NCBI GenBank assembly: GCA_964356495.1
Contig: CAYHHR010000002.1
Coordinates: 1 to 56,699 of the forward strand
Direction: 5' to 3'
Source: JAKANM01 sp964356495
Lineage (GTDB): Bacteria > Patescibacteriota > Patescibacteriia > Magasanikbacterales > GWA2-37-8
DNA: 56,699 nucleotides
The notes under the pieces were generated by a model. That model was not told the DNA's origin. It worked only from the letters and a program-made list of their open reading frames with translations, and ran no database searches. Shown piece by piece: positions 24,066 through 31,918 of this stretch. Every line of letters starts with the position of its first letter. Position 1 is the stretch's first letter. The translations under genes were made by a program, and so were the position numbers.

Positions 24066-25340
24066 ATGTGGGAAAAGCTAACCCGTATTTGGAAGATTAA
24101 GGATGTACGAAATAACGTATTGGTTGTCCTTGGGCTGTTGGCTATTGTCAGGTTGGTTGCCCACATTCCAATTCCTGGGGTTGATCTTGTAAATCTTCGC
24201 AATTATCTCGCCGGTAATCAGATCCTGGGACTTCTTAATATTCTTTCCGGCGGAACGATGGAGACTTTTTCGATCGTTATGTTGGCGGTCGGTCCTTATA
24301 TTACCGCTTCAATTATTTTTCAACTCTTGACCATGATTCTCCCGTCCCTTGAGGAGCTGTCAAAGGAAGGCGAGGGTGGTCAACAGAAGATTAACATGTA
24401 TACCCGTTGGCTCACGGTTCCGTTAGCGATTATTCAGTCATACGCGATGATCCGCCTTCTCAACCAGTCGGGGCAAAGAATCCTTTTGGATCTTACTCCG
24501 TTCCGCGTTATTACGATCATGCTGACAATTTCCGCCGGGACGATGTTCCTCGTGTGGATCGGGGAATTGATTTCCGAGAAAAAAGTCGGCAATGGCATCT
24601 CACTCATCATTTTTGCCGGTATTATTAGCAGTATTCCAAACGCCCTTCGAACTATCGCCCTGAACTATGATCCTTCACAGTTTTATACATATGTTTTGTT
24701 TATCGCGATTGCTATTATCACGATTGCTGGCGTTGTATTTATTACTGAAGGCCAGCGCAACATTCCAGTAAGCTATGCGAAACAAGTCAGGGGTAATAAA
24801 GTTTTTGGCGGTTCCAGCACCCATTTGCCATTTCGAGTTAACATGGCCGGTGTTATCCCGATCATTTTCGCGGTATCAATCATGTTGTTTCCGTCAATGA
24901 TTTCACAATTTTTTGTAAACGCGAACTCCGCCTTCCTCCGTCACATTGCCTCTGGCACGATGGGTCTATTCCAAAATCAGGTTTTCTATAACATTTTATA
25001 CTTTGTTCTTATCTTTGGTTTTACTTTTTTCTACACTTCAGTGGTGTTCCAGCCGCAAAAAATTGCCGAAAATCTCCAGAAGCAAGGCGGTTTTATCCCG
25101 GGAATCAGGCCTGGCACTGAAACTGAGAAGTATCTTGCGAGCACCATGAATAGAATAAATTTCTTCGGCGCAATTTTCCTCGGCGTGATTGCGATTTTGC
25201 CGCTTCTTGCGAAAGGCGCGGTGGGCACCAACGCTCTCCGAATCGGCGGTACGAGCCTTCTCATCGTCGTGGCAGTGGCGATCGAGACGGCGAAGCAGAT
25301 TGAGTCACAGTTGACGATGCATGAGTACGATACGATTTAA
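24066..25340 (+). CDS. secY: Preprotein translocase subunit SecY
   Basis: The channel subunit of the Sec translocon, 424 residues with about ten membrane helices. HIPIPGVDL near the N-terminus, the plug region LNILSGGTMETFSIVMLAVGPYITASIIFQLL, GNGISLIIFAGI, and cytoplasmic loop NLQKQGGFIPGIRPGTETEKYL are conserved. Last gene of the ribosomal operon before a terminator. In many genomes adk and map follow directly; here repeats and two small genes intervene. Confidence 0.97.
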   Translation: MWEKLTRIWKIKDVRNNVLVVLGLLAIVRLVAHIPIPGVDLVNLRNYLAGNQILGLLNILSGGTMETFSIVMLAVGPYITASIIFQLLTMILPSLEELSKEGEGGQQKINMYTRWLTVPLAIIQSYAMIRLLNQSGQRILLDLTPFRVITIMLTISAGTMFLVWIGELISEKKVGNGISLIIFAGIISSIPNALRTIALNYDPSQFYTYVLFIAIAIITIAGVVFITEGQRNIPVSYAKQVRGNKVFGGSSTHLPFRVNMAGVIPIIFAVSIMLFPSMISQFFVNANSAFLRHIASGTMGLFQNQVFYNILYFVLIFGFTFFYTSVVFQPQKIAENLQKQGGFIPGIRPGTETEKYLASTMNRINFFGAIFLGVIAILPLLAKGAVGTNALRIGGTSLLIVVAVAIETAKQIESQLTMHEYDTI

Positions 25341-25353
25341 TTATAAATTTCGA

Positions 25354-25382
25354 AAAAGCCATCCCAAAAGGGTGGTTTTTTG
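25354..25382 (+). terminator. Intrinsic terminator after secY
   Basis: AAAAAGCCATCC pairs with GGGTGGTTTTTT around a CAAAA loop (one G-T pair); the T-run is part of the stem end. Confidence 0.8.
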
Positions 25383-25383
25383 T

Positions 25384-25416
25384 ATTCCCCGCTTGGGCGG
25401 GGTAGGGGTGGGTTGG
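25384..25416. repeat. CCACCCCTACCCCGC palindrome, inverted copy after secY
   Basis: ATTCCCCGCTTGGGCGGGG then TAGGGGTGGGTTGG, the reverse complement of the elements in the 143-codon gene (12539-12573) and recG (46009-46043). Confidence 0.85.
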
Positions 25417-25428
25417 CGTTGTCATTGT

Positions 25429-25555
25429 CCTCCTCTTCCTTAAGAGGAGGTGCCCAACAGGGCGGAGGAGTTTCGTCGTCGATTTGTGTCGTCGCGAACC
25501 CGACTCCTCCGTCTCGCGCGAGCGAGCCACCTCCCCTTGAGAAAGGGGAGGACAG
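25429..25555. repeat. GC-rich inverted-doublet repeat between secY and the 84-codon gene
   Basis: Left unit CCTCCTCTTCCTTAAGAGG... with GGGCGGAGGAG, right unit the inverse type: GACTCCTCCG ... CACCTCCCCTTGAGAAAGG. Centre TTTCGTCGTCG...TCGTCGCGAA is itself a rough palindrome. The gap 25341-25708 holds the secY terminator, two repeats and the next promoter; no other gene is seen. Confidence 0.8.
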
Positions 25556-25611
25556 ACAGTGCCTTACCATTCTTTGTTTGGCCAAAATTAGCCAAGATCG
25601 TCGATTTAGGG

Positions 25612-25640
25612 TTGACAAAAGTCGAAATTTGTAGTATAAT
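25612..25640 (+). promoter_or_regulatory. Consensus promoter of the 84-codon gene
   Basis: TTGACA (25612-25617), 17 bp, TATAAT (25635-25640): a perfect sigma70 match. The leader of about 62 nt contains a GCCGCA-ATCC-TGCGGC hairpin just upstream of the Shine-Dalgarno sequence. Confidence 0.92.
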
Positions 25641-25708
25641 AATAAGCTGGTAATTCATGAAGTTGCTATACCACGCCGCAATCCTGCGGCAAAACGGGAG
25701 AAACAATC

Positions 25709-25963
25709 GTGAGTATCGGCGAGAAACTCGTTGTGACTTTCTTGTGTATGATGTTGGGGTGTTTATTGATGTCCGCGGTAATGCTCCCTCTTTTCATCTA
25801 CCAAGCGGCCGTGAAAACGCCGGCGCAGAAGGTTTGTGAAACCAAGGCAGTTTTCTTCCGCGACCCCATCAAGGCGGATGTTTGCTACGGGTTATCTGTT
25901 GTCCCAATCTCCTGCGACCAGGTGAAGGACAAGCTGGAGGATTACACTTCACCCAAGAACTGA
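25709..25963 (+). CDS. Small single-span membrane protein of unknown function
   Basis: 84 residues, GTG start preceded by GGGAGAA. A long hydrophobic N-terminal segment (LVVTFLCMMLGCLLMSAVMLPLFIY, residues about 7-31) is followed by a short polar domain with three cysteines (KVCETKAVFF, ADVCYGL, ISCDQVKDK). This could be a membrane-anchored protein with an extracytoplasmic domain holding a disulphide. No family recognised. It is a monocistronic unit with a perfect promoter, strong ribosome binding site and its own terminator. Confidence 0.75.
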   Translation: MSIGEKLVVTFLCMMLGCLLMSAVMLPLFIYQAAVKTPAQKVCETKAVFFRDPIKADVCYGLSVVPISCDQVKDKLEDYTSPKN

Positions 25964-25982
25964 GCAGAACAATCTGCTCCAC

Positions 25983-26019
25983 GAGCCGGACCTTTCAAGG
26001 TGCCGGCTCTTACTTTTTT
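25983..26019 (+). terminator. Intrinsic terminator of the 84-codon gene
   Basis: GAGCCGG-ACCTT pairs with AAGGT-G-CCGGCTC (12 bp with one bulge), followed by TTAC and six T. Confidence 0.9.
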
Positions 26020-26027
26020 ACCAACTT

Positions 26028-26129
26028 CTCTCCCCTTTTAGGGGAGAGGCGAGGAGAGGGGAATTGTTTGGAAGTTTCGAGTTCGCGCGAATACCCCACC
26101 CACTGTCCCTCCCCTAATAGGGGAGGGGA
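26028..26129. repeat. CTCCCCTWWTAGGGGAG inverted doublet, copy 1
   Basis: Left unit CTCTCCCCTTTTAGGGGAGAG then AGGAGAGGGGAATT; a 24-nt spacer GTTTGGAAGTTTCG...; right unit AATACCCCACCC...CCCTCCCCTAATAGGGGAGG. The same inverted architecture and a similar spacer occur at 44361-44460. Confidence 0.85.
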
Positions 26130-26140
26130 ATTATGAAGGC

Positions 26141-26169
26141 TTGAAAAATCATGGTGTTTTTGTTATAGT
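26141..26169 (+). promoter_or_regulatory. Promoter of the 96-codon gene and adk
   Basis: TTGAAA (26141-26146), 17 bp, TATAGT (26164-26169); ATG 27 bases after the -10 box. Probably drives the run of genes from here to asnS. Confidence 0.78.
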
Positions 26170-26196
26170 AATCCTACTTAATTTTATTCAATTACT

Positions 26197-26487
26197 ATGG
26201 GTTTTTTTAGCTCCCCAGCGGAAAAATACTCGCAAATTGAACACAATTTTCCAACCGAGAAAATTAAACATATTTTTAACGCTCTTCGGATGACTAATTT
26301 GAATAATAACGAAGAGGATATCGTGGAGGCAGCCTTGATTGCGCGCAAGGGCAATGATGGCAAGATTTCCCTGCGTCAGATTTACAATACTCTGCATCAG
26401 TTGAAGCAAGAGTATAAAATCAGTAAAATTGATGAGCATAAGCTGATGGATATATTTGTCGAACATTTTAATGAATTTGAAAAATAA
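26197..26487 (+). CDS. Conserved-looking small helical protein, function unknown
   Basis: 96 residues, mostly helical and charged: SSPAEKYSQIEHNFPTEKIK, NALRMTNLNNNEEDIVEAALIARKGNDGKISLRQIYNTL. No membrane segment and no recognised family. It is 12 bases upstream of adk and under the same promoter, so a role linked to the adk-map-ruvX operon is possible but not shown. Confidence 0.7.
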   Translation: MGFFSSPAEKYSQIEHNFPTEKIKHIFNALRMTNLNNNEEDIVEAALIARKGNDGKISLRQIYNTLHQLKQEYKISKIDEHKLMDIFVEHFNEFEK

Positions 26488-26499
26488 GGTTACAAATCT

Positions 26500-27069
26500 G
26501 TGAAAAAAATCATCATTTTCCTAGGCGCGCCGGGGTCCGGTAAGGGGACACAGGCCAAAAATTTAGCGAAGAAATACAGTTTTAACCATCTCTCGACAGG
26601 TGAGTTGCTTCGTGCACTTGAAAAAAAATCGAAGCTGACCGCCGAGGAAAAAAGAAATTTAGAAAAGGTTAAAAAAGGTTTATTGGTGCCGGATGCATTT
26701 ATTTACGAATTAGCTTTTGCCGCTTTGAAGTCAATTTTTAAAAGTGGGAAGAGCGTGGTTCTGGACGGAGCAATTAGAAATCTGGCTCAAGCAAAGAAGT
26801 TTGAAAAATTTTTTGAGTCGGAGAAGAAGGTGGATGCGGTGATAGTGATCGAGGTCGCCATTACTGATGAAGAGGCATTCAAACGAATGATCGGTCGTAA
26901 ACGTGTTGATGATGAACCGGAAATTATGAAACAACGAATCAAGGTTCAGGGGAATAATTCTATCGCGCCGATACGGGAGTATTATCGTTCGCTCGGCGTA
27001 TTGAGAAAAGTTGATGGCATGGGATCGATTGATGAAGTGTTTGAGTTGATTCAAAAAGAATTACAGTAG
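26500..27069 (+). CDS. adk: Adenylate kinase
   Basis: 189 residues, GTG start. P-loop GAPGSGKGTQAKNLAKKY (residues 8-25), AMP-binding LSTGELLRA, and VLDGAIRNLAQAKKFE in place of the usual DG(F/Y)PR segment. The LID is the short, zinc-free type (IGRKRVDDEPEIMKQRI). It interconverts ATP, ADP and AMP. Following the secY region, as in many bacteria, but separated by repeats. Unusual: the DGFPR motif reads DGAIR, which keeps the arginine. Confidence 0.93.
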   Translation: MKKIIIFLGAPGSGKGTQAKNLAKKYSFNHLSTGELLRALEKKSKLTAEEKRNLEKVKKGLLVPDAFIYELAFAALKSIFKSGKSVVLDGAIRNLAQAKKFEKFFESEKKVDAVIVIEVAITDEEAFKRMIGRKRVDDEPEIMKQRIKVQGNNSIAPIREYYRSLGVLRKVDGMGSIDEVFELIQKELQ

Positions 27070-27070
27070 T

Positions 27071-27865
27071 ATGTTGTTTAAAACTGACGAGGAAATTAAA
27101 AATTTAATCGAAGGCGGAAAACGAATGGGCGAGATTCTTGAAACTCTGGCCGCGCTTTGTCGTCCCGGTATTTCGACTTTTGAAATTGATAGTGCGGCTG
27201 AAAAATTAATCCGCAAAGCCGGCGGCAAGCCCGCCTTCAAAGGTTACAAAACTCACGTTTCCGATCGGCCATTTCCAGCAACGATCTGCGCTTCGTTGAA
27301 TTCGGAATTAGTCCATGGCATTCCGCGCAAAAATGTTATTTTGAAGGACGGTGATATTTTTAGTATCGATATCGGTATGCTATGGCCGTCGCGAGGCGGA
27401 GTTTTTACTGATACAGCTATCACCGTGCCGATTGGCGAGATTTCGGAAAAGACTAAAAAGTTGCTCGAGGTTACGCGAAAGTCGCTCGAAAAAGGGTTGG
27501 CGGCGGTGAAGCCCGGCAATTCGATTGCCAGCGTTGGCAAGGCGGTCGAATCATACGTGAAGTCGCAGGGGAGTTATGGGATTGTGCGCGATTTGGTTGG
27601 GCACGGGGTTGGTCACGCGGTGCACGAGGATCCTTTTATTCCGAATTATTATGACAAGAATTTGGAATCCATGAAATTTGAACCGGGAATGGTAGTTGCG
27701 ATTGAGCCGATGATCGCGCTTGGTGATTGGCGAGTTAAAACCATGCCGGACGGCTGGACTATAAAGATGGCCGATGATTCACTCTCGGCGCACTTTGAAC
27801 ACACTGCGGTTGTCACTAAAGACGGAAATATAATTGTGACGAGAAGGCCCCACGAAACCGTATGA
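27071..27865 (+). CDS. map: Methionine aminopeptidase, type I
   Basis: 264 residues. Removes the N-terminal methionine of nascent proteins. The pita-bread fold and its metal ligands are visible: DIFSIDIGMLWPSRGGVFTDTA (two Asp), GHGVGHAVHEDP (His), GMVVAIEPMIALG (Glu) and FEHTAVVTKDG (Glu). Starts one base after adk and overlaps ruvX by 4 bases (ATGA). Confidence 0.97.
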   Translation: MLFKTDEEIKNLIEGGKRMGEILETLAALCRPGISTFEIDSAAEKLIRKAGGKPAFKGYKTHVSDRPFPATICASLNSELVHGIPRKNVILKDGDIFSIDIGMLWPSRGGVFTDTAITVPIGEISEKTKKLLEVTRKSLEKGLAAVKPGNSIASVGKAVESYVKSQGSYGIVRDLVGHGVGHAVHEDPFIPNYYDKNLESMKFEPGMVVAIEPMIALGDWRVKTMPDGWTIKMADDSLSAHFEHTAVVTKDGNIIVTRRPHETV

Positions 27866-28254
27866 ACATTCTAGCAATTGACTACGGCAGTAAACGAATT
27901 GGCCTCGCATGGACTGACAGCAGCCTTGGTGTTATTTTGCCGTTTGGTTTGGTAGAAAAGCCAAGCCTCAAGGATAAGGTAAAAGAACTCGCTGAAATAA
28001 TTGCGAAAGAAAAAGCCCAGAAAGTTATTGTCGGTTTTCCACTTGGACTTAACGGCAAAGAAAACGCGAACACCGAACGGGTAAAAAAATTTGTATTTGA
28101 TCTGCAGAAACTTATTAAAGCGCCGGTTGAGTATCACGATGAGCGTTTTTCTTCATATGCCGCGGACGCGGCGGGCGCCGGTGTAAGTCGGGATGAAAGA
28201 GCGGCAATGATAATTCTGGAGGGTTATCTTGAAAGCCGAAAGAAAAATAAGTAA
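27862..28254 (+). CDS. ruvX: RuvX/YqgF-family putative Holliday junction resolvase
   Basis: 130 residues with an RNase H-like fold: LAIDYGSKRIGLAWTDS, VIVGFPLGLNGKE, VEYHDERFSSYAAD. YqgF proteins act in 16S rRNA 5'-end maturation and have been proposed as Holliday junction resolvases. Overlaps the map stop by 4 bases and is followed directly by recO. Confidence 0.93.
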   Translation: MNILAIDYGSKRIGLAWTDSSLGVILPFGLVEKPSLKDKVKELAEIIAKEKAQKVIVGFPLGLNGKENANTERVKKFVFDLQKLIKAPVEYHDERFSSYAADAAGAGVSRDERAAMIILEGYLESRKKNK

Positions 28255-28255
28255 T

Positions 28256-28798
28256 ATGCTTGCTCTCACGTTGAGTCGCCATGACTTCCGGGAATATGAT
28301 CAGCGAATTGGATTTTATACCAAGGAAATTGGGAAAATTGAGACGATCGCCCGCGGTGTAAAAAAAATAGTATCGAAGAATGCTTCCGCCCTGGAGCCAT
28401 TCGCGCTTTTGGAAATAGAGCTCGCGCCGGGCCGGGAACTCACCTATATCACTAGGGCGCAAACAATAAGTTTTTTTAAAAATGTACGTGATAATTTTGA
28501 GAAGAATTTGCTGGGTTGCTACTGTCTAAATCTGGTTAATGATGCGGTTCAGCCGGGAGAAAAAGATGACAAAATTTTCGATCTGTTGTTAAATTTTTTA
28601 GAAGACCTTGATTCTGTCGCGGAAGTAAATACCAAGACTGCTTATGATTTTATTCTGAGGTTTCTCGGCGTTCTGGGTTTTGCGCCGAAAGTCGATAAAG
28701 CCGCCGGTCCCTGGGTAATTCCTTATGCTGAGTATCATCTTAACCGTAAAGTCGTGGATATTGTTAATTTTAGAGAAAAGCTTTATAGTTTTTCATAA
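28256..28798 (+). CDS. recO: DNA repair protein RecO, short form
   Basis: 180 residues from the ATG at 28256; a TTG at 28229 would overlap ruvX. The OB-fold N-terminus reads LTLSRHDFREYDQRIGFYTKEIGKIETIARGVKK followed by LEPFALLEIELAPGRELTYI. It mediates RecA loading with RecR. It is clearly shorter than the usual 230-260 residues: the zinc-finger region is missing and the protein ends within the helical domain. Confidence 0.88.
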   Translation: MLALTLSRHDFREYDQRIGFYTKEIGKIETIARGVKKIVSKNASALEPFALLEIELAPGRELTYITRAQTISFFKNVRDNFEKNLLGCYCLNLVNDAVQPGEKDDKIFDLLLNFLEDLDSVAEVNTKTAYDFILRFLGVLGFAPKVDKAAGPWVIPYAEYHLNRKVVDIVNFREKLYSFS

Positions 28799-28808
28799 AT
28801 AAAATAGT

Positions 28809-30098
28809 ATGATTGTTTATATTAATCAATTCAAGGATTTTGTCGGACAGGAGGTGACGATTCGCGGCTGGGTTCACAATAAGCGTTCCTCAGGACCGAT
28901 TTCCTTTCTTGAGATTCGTGATGGTCATGGCTGGACGCAAGCGGTCGCGGCGAAAAATTCACTCAGCGAAGCGGCTTGGGCAGCTACTGAAAGCAGCACA
29001 CAAGAATCGTCGGTAGAGATTACGGGCAAGGTCGCGAAGCATCCCAAACGCGAAAATGTTTTTGAGCTTCAAGTTTCTGATCTGAAAGTTATTCAGCGTT
29101 CAGAGGATTTTCCGATTGCCAAAAAGGAACATGGTCCGGACTTTCTCATGGACAATCGGCATCTTTGGCTACGTAGCAAACGCCAGTGGGCGATTTTACG
29201 AATCCGTGATTCCGTAATTACCGCGATCAATGAGTATTTGCATCAAAATTATTTCATCAAAGTTGACTCGCCGGTGTTCACTCCAAATGCCTGTGAAGGA
29301 ACAACTACTTTGTTCCCGGTGCCATATTTTGATCTCGGCACCGCTTATCTTTCGCAGTCCGGTCAGCTTTATATTGAAGCGGCGATCGCGTCGGTCGGAC
29401 GCTGTTATGATTTCGGTCCGGTTTTTCGCGCCGAAAAAAGTAAGACCAAGCGCCACCTCACTGAATTTTGGATGATGGACGCGGAAGCGGCTTTCGTGGA
29501 GCACGATGAGAATTTGAATATTCAGGAAGGACTCGTTCGTCATATTGTCCGCTATATTTTGCAACATTGCGCGGAGGAGTTGACGATGCTCGAACGCGAT
29601 GTCGAAAAATTAAAGAAAGCCGATGCGCCGTTCACGCGTTTTACATATGACGCGGCTGTAAAAAAATTGAATGAATTTGGTTCGGATATTAAATATGGCG
29701 AGGATTTGGGAAATGACGACGAGGGATTGTTGACGAAAGATAGTTTGGTCCCGGTATTTATCGAAAAGTGGCCGAAGGAAATTAAGCCGTTTTATATGAA
29801 GCTCGATAAGGAAAATAAATTGGCGCTCAATGATGATCTGATCGCGACCGACGGCGGGGGAGAGATTATTGGCGGTAGCCAGCGCGAAGAAAATGTCGAT
29901 GTGTTGATTGGTCGCATGAAGACTGAAGGGCTGAATCAAGCTGATTACGAGTGGTATTTGGATACGCGCCGCTATGGCTCAGTGCCGCATTCCGGTTTTG
30001 GGATTGGCCTCGAGCGCGTCGTCCGCTGGATCACCGGCGTCGAACATGTCCGGGAATGCATCCCGTTCGCGAGGACGATCGGCAGATTGAAGCCTTAG
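28809..30098 (+). CDS. asnS: Asparaginyl-tRNA synthetase
   Basis: 429 residues, class IIb. N-terminal OB-fold anticodon-binding domain (VTIRGWVHNKRSSGPISFLEIRDG), then the catalytic core: SGQLYIEAAIASVGRCYDFGPVFRAEKS (motif 2 region), TEFWMMDAEAAF and GFGIGLERVVRWITG (motif 3). EFWM-D-E agrees with AsnRS more than AspRS. The stop TAG overlaps the stop of the convergent metallophosphoesterase gene within the four bases TTAG. Confidence 0.92.
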   Translation: MIVYINQFKDFVGQEVTIRGWVHNKRSSGPISFLEIRDGHGWTQAVAAKNSLSEAAWAATESSTQESSVEITGKVAKHPKRENVFELQVSDLKVIQRSEDFPIAKKEHGPDFLMDNRHLWLRSKRQWAILRIRDSVITAINEYLHQNYFIKVDSPVFTPNACEGTTTLFPVPYFDLGTAYLSQSGQLYIEAAIASVGRCYDFGPVFRAEKSKTKRHLTEFWMMDAEAAFVEHDENLNIQEGLVRHIVRYILQHCAEELTMLERDVEKLKKADAPFTRFTYDAAVKKLNEFGSDIKYGEDLGNDDEGLLTKDSLVPVFIEKWPKEIKPFYMKLDKENKLALNDDLIATDGGGEIIGGSQREENVDVLIGRMKTEGLNQADYEWYLDTRRYGSVPHSGFGIGLERVVRWITGVEHVRECIPFARTIGRLKP

Positions 30099-31021
30099 TC
30101 CTCGGGAAGTAAAGTTACTTCAACAATTTCGGGAGGAGTCAAAAATCGGATCGCGAACAGCGACTCGCCCAGACCGTGCGTCACGAGAATCGGCAGGCCG
30201 CGCCAATTGAAAAATCCATCATAATATTTTTTACCGAGCTTTAGTCTGGCGTTTCCAATCGGACCGATAAACGGCAGGTGAACTTGCCCGCCATGAGTGT
30301 GGCCGGCAAGTACTAAGCTCGGTTTTTTTATTTTTTCCGGGTAAGATAGGATAGTGTCCGGGTTATGCGTTAGCACCAGAAGTGGCAGATCGTTTTTTGC
30401 GGATTTGATATTTTCCCACGAAGCCTTTTGTGCCCACAGGTCGTCAGTGCCATAAAGTTCTAAATTCTGGCCGCGCACGGAAACGCTGGCGAGCGAATTA
30501 CGAAGGATAATTACACCGGTCTTTTTAAGTGCCTCCATAACTGTTTCATGACGATCGGTAAATACTTTTTTCGGCTGATCGATTTTTTCATCGTAGTCTA
30601 ATCCATATTCATGGTTTCCAAGGACCGCATAGACGGGCATTTTTTTGGCTAATTTGGCAAACTCACGCAGGTCGCGCGCCTCCTTATCCGACGAAAAGTA
30701 TTCATTTGAAATTAAATCTCCGCCGAGAAAAACTAGGTCAGGTTTCAAATCAACAATTTTTTTAATAATTCGGTGGAGAAAACTTTTGCCTTTGAATTTC
30801 TTTATTTGAAGATCGGCGATGAAGGCGATCTTTATTGGTTTTTTGATGCCGGAAATCTTGCGGTTGAATTTTTTTATTTTTAAAAAATACGGCTCGAGAT
30901 GGATGTAGAACAAACCGGCCAGCAATATCCAGAGGACTGCCGACAGGGTCGGCGAATTAGAATAAACAAGCAGTACAGAAAGTGTGGCAGTTCCCGCCAA
31001 TAGGACTGAATACATTATCAT
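30095..31021 (-). CDS. Membrane-anchored metallophosphoesterase (YkuE/YaeI-like)
   Basis: 308 residues. Two N-terminal hydrophobic spans (about residues 4-18 and 26-44) are followed by a calcineurin-like phosphoesterase: IADLQIKKFKGKS (DxQ where most have DxH), FLGGDLI, VLGNHEYGLD, LTHNPD and AGHTHGGQVHLP. The family acts on phosphodiester or lipid A-type UDP-sugar substrates; the substrate here is unknown. Convergent with asnS, last gene after the GNAT-ParB-like gene, and probably transcribed from the tRNA-Leu side. Confidence 0.92.
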   Translation of the reverse strand: MIMYSVLLAGTATLSVLLVYSNSPTLSAVLWILLAGLFYIHLEPYFLKIKKFNRKISGIKKPIKIAFIADLQIKKFKGKSFLHRIIKKIVDLKPDLVFLGGDLISNEYFSSDKEARDLREFAKLAKKMPVYAVLGNHEYGLDYDEKIDQPKKVFTDRHETVMEALKKTGVIILRNSLASVSVRGQNLELYGTDDLWAQKASWENIKSAKNDLPLLVLTHNPDTILSYPEKIKKPSLVLAGHTHGGQVHLPFIGPIGNARLKLGKKYYDGFFNWRGLPILVTHGLGESLFAIRFLTPPEIVEVTLLPED

Positions 31022-31042
31022 ATGAGGGTACTTATAGAATAT

Positions 31043-31909
31043 TTATTCATCTCGAGCGGTCAGATGAATAAGATCCGGCGGTACCTTTCTAACTCGCACT
31101 GTCTGTTTGCCTTCCATAACTAATCTTACTAATCTATGCAGTCCGTCCAAGGTCAACCATTTTCCTTTTTTGTTTTTCATTATATCAATCGGGTAGGAAG
31201 TGTCCGCCTTCTTAATTTTGTCTTGGTGTTCCGGGTAATGATCAAGGTTATTCATCACTTCTTTTGGAGTAAAAACAATATTACCCTGTATGTCTTCCCA
31301 AAAAGGCACATCTAAAATCCAAAGTAATTCTTCAATGTTCATTTCCTCAATTGGGACTTTTAACGCCCATAATTTTGTATTATCTCTCCAAAAAGGTAAA
31401 TCAAAAGCATGTTCCACATGTCGGGGGTCAACATGAGTTTCTTGGTTTTCTTTTTTCGGTTTTGTGAGAATTATATTGCCAGCGTTAGTTACACCTTTTA
31501 CAACAAAGCCAAACGACTTATAAAAAGTTGTTAGATGTGTAGATGCAGGGTCGTGCGTAATGGAAAAATAAGTATACAAGTTTGGGTATTTATTTTTTAA
31601 TATCATATTTATCAGTGTCTTTCCGACACCTTTTTTCCGATGTTCCTTTTTTACAAATAAGCCGTCGATAAAAATGGAATTTGGAAAATAACGCCGGTCT
31701 TTATCAAAAAATTGGCATAAAATATATCCGATTACCTCGTCATGAATTTTTGCAACCCACACCAACTTATTTTTTAGTGCTAAGTCGATTTCGGCGGCAA
31801 TTTTAATTTTTGTTTTTGTATCATCATCTTCGTATAACAACGAATGCAGTTTGATTATAGCATTTTTGTCTTTTGAGGTTGCTGATGAGTATATTATGTC
31901 GTCAGACAT
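31043..31909 (-). CDS. GNAT acetyltransferase fused to a ParB-like domain
   Basis: 288 residues. Residues 1-150 form a GNAT domain: IIKLHSLLYEDDD, IHDEVIGYILCQFF, and the acetyl-CoA-binding VKKEHRKKGVGKTLINMIL (R/Q-x-x-G-x-G/A pattern). Residues about 165-288 carry YPIDIMKNKKGKWLTLDGLHRL and TVRVRKVP, the LDG.HRL pattern of ParB/sulfiredoxin-like nuclease or NTP-binding domains. Repeats of LPFWRD/VPFWED lie in between. The combination suggests a modifying enzyme acting on a nucleic-acid or nucleotide target, but substrate and partner are unknown. The gene starts 9 bases after the endonuclease stop. Confidence 0.8.
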   Translation of the reverse strand: MSDDIIYSSATSKDKNAIIKLHSLLYEDDDTKTKIKIAAEIDLALKNKLVWVAKIHDEVIGYILCQFFDKDRRYFPNSIFIDGLFVKKEHRKKGVGKTLINMILKNKYPNLYTYFSITHDPASTHLTTFYKSFGFVVKGVTNAGNIILTKPKKENQETHVDPRHVEHAFDLPFWRDNTKLWALKVPIEEMNIEELLWILDVPFWEDIQGNIVFTPKEVMNNLDHYPEHQDKIKKADTSYPIDIMKNKKGKWLTLDGLHRLVRLVMEGKQTVRVRKVPPDLIHLTARDE

Positions 31910-31918
31910 ATGATGATT

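Noticed and set aside
25384..26129. A dense cluster of repeats after secY, as a CRISPR array
   Set aside because: The repeats differ from each other, are palindromic and inverted, and are not regularly spaced by unique spacers; no cas gene is near.
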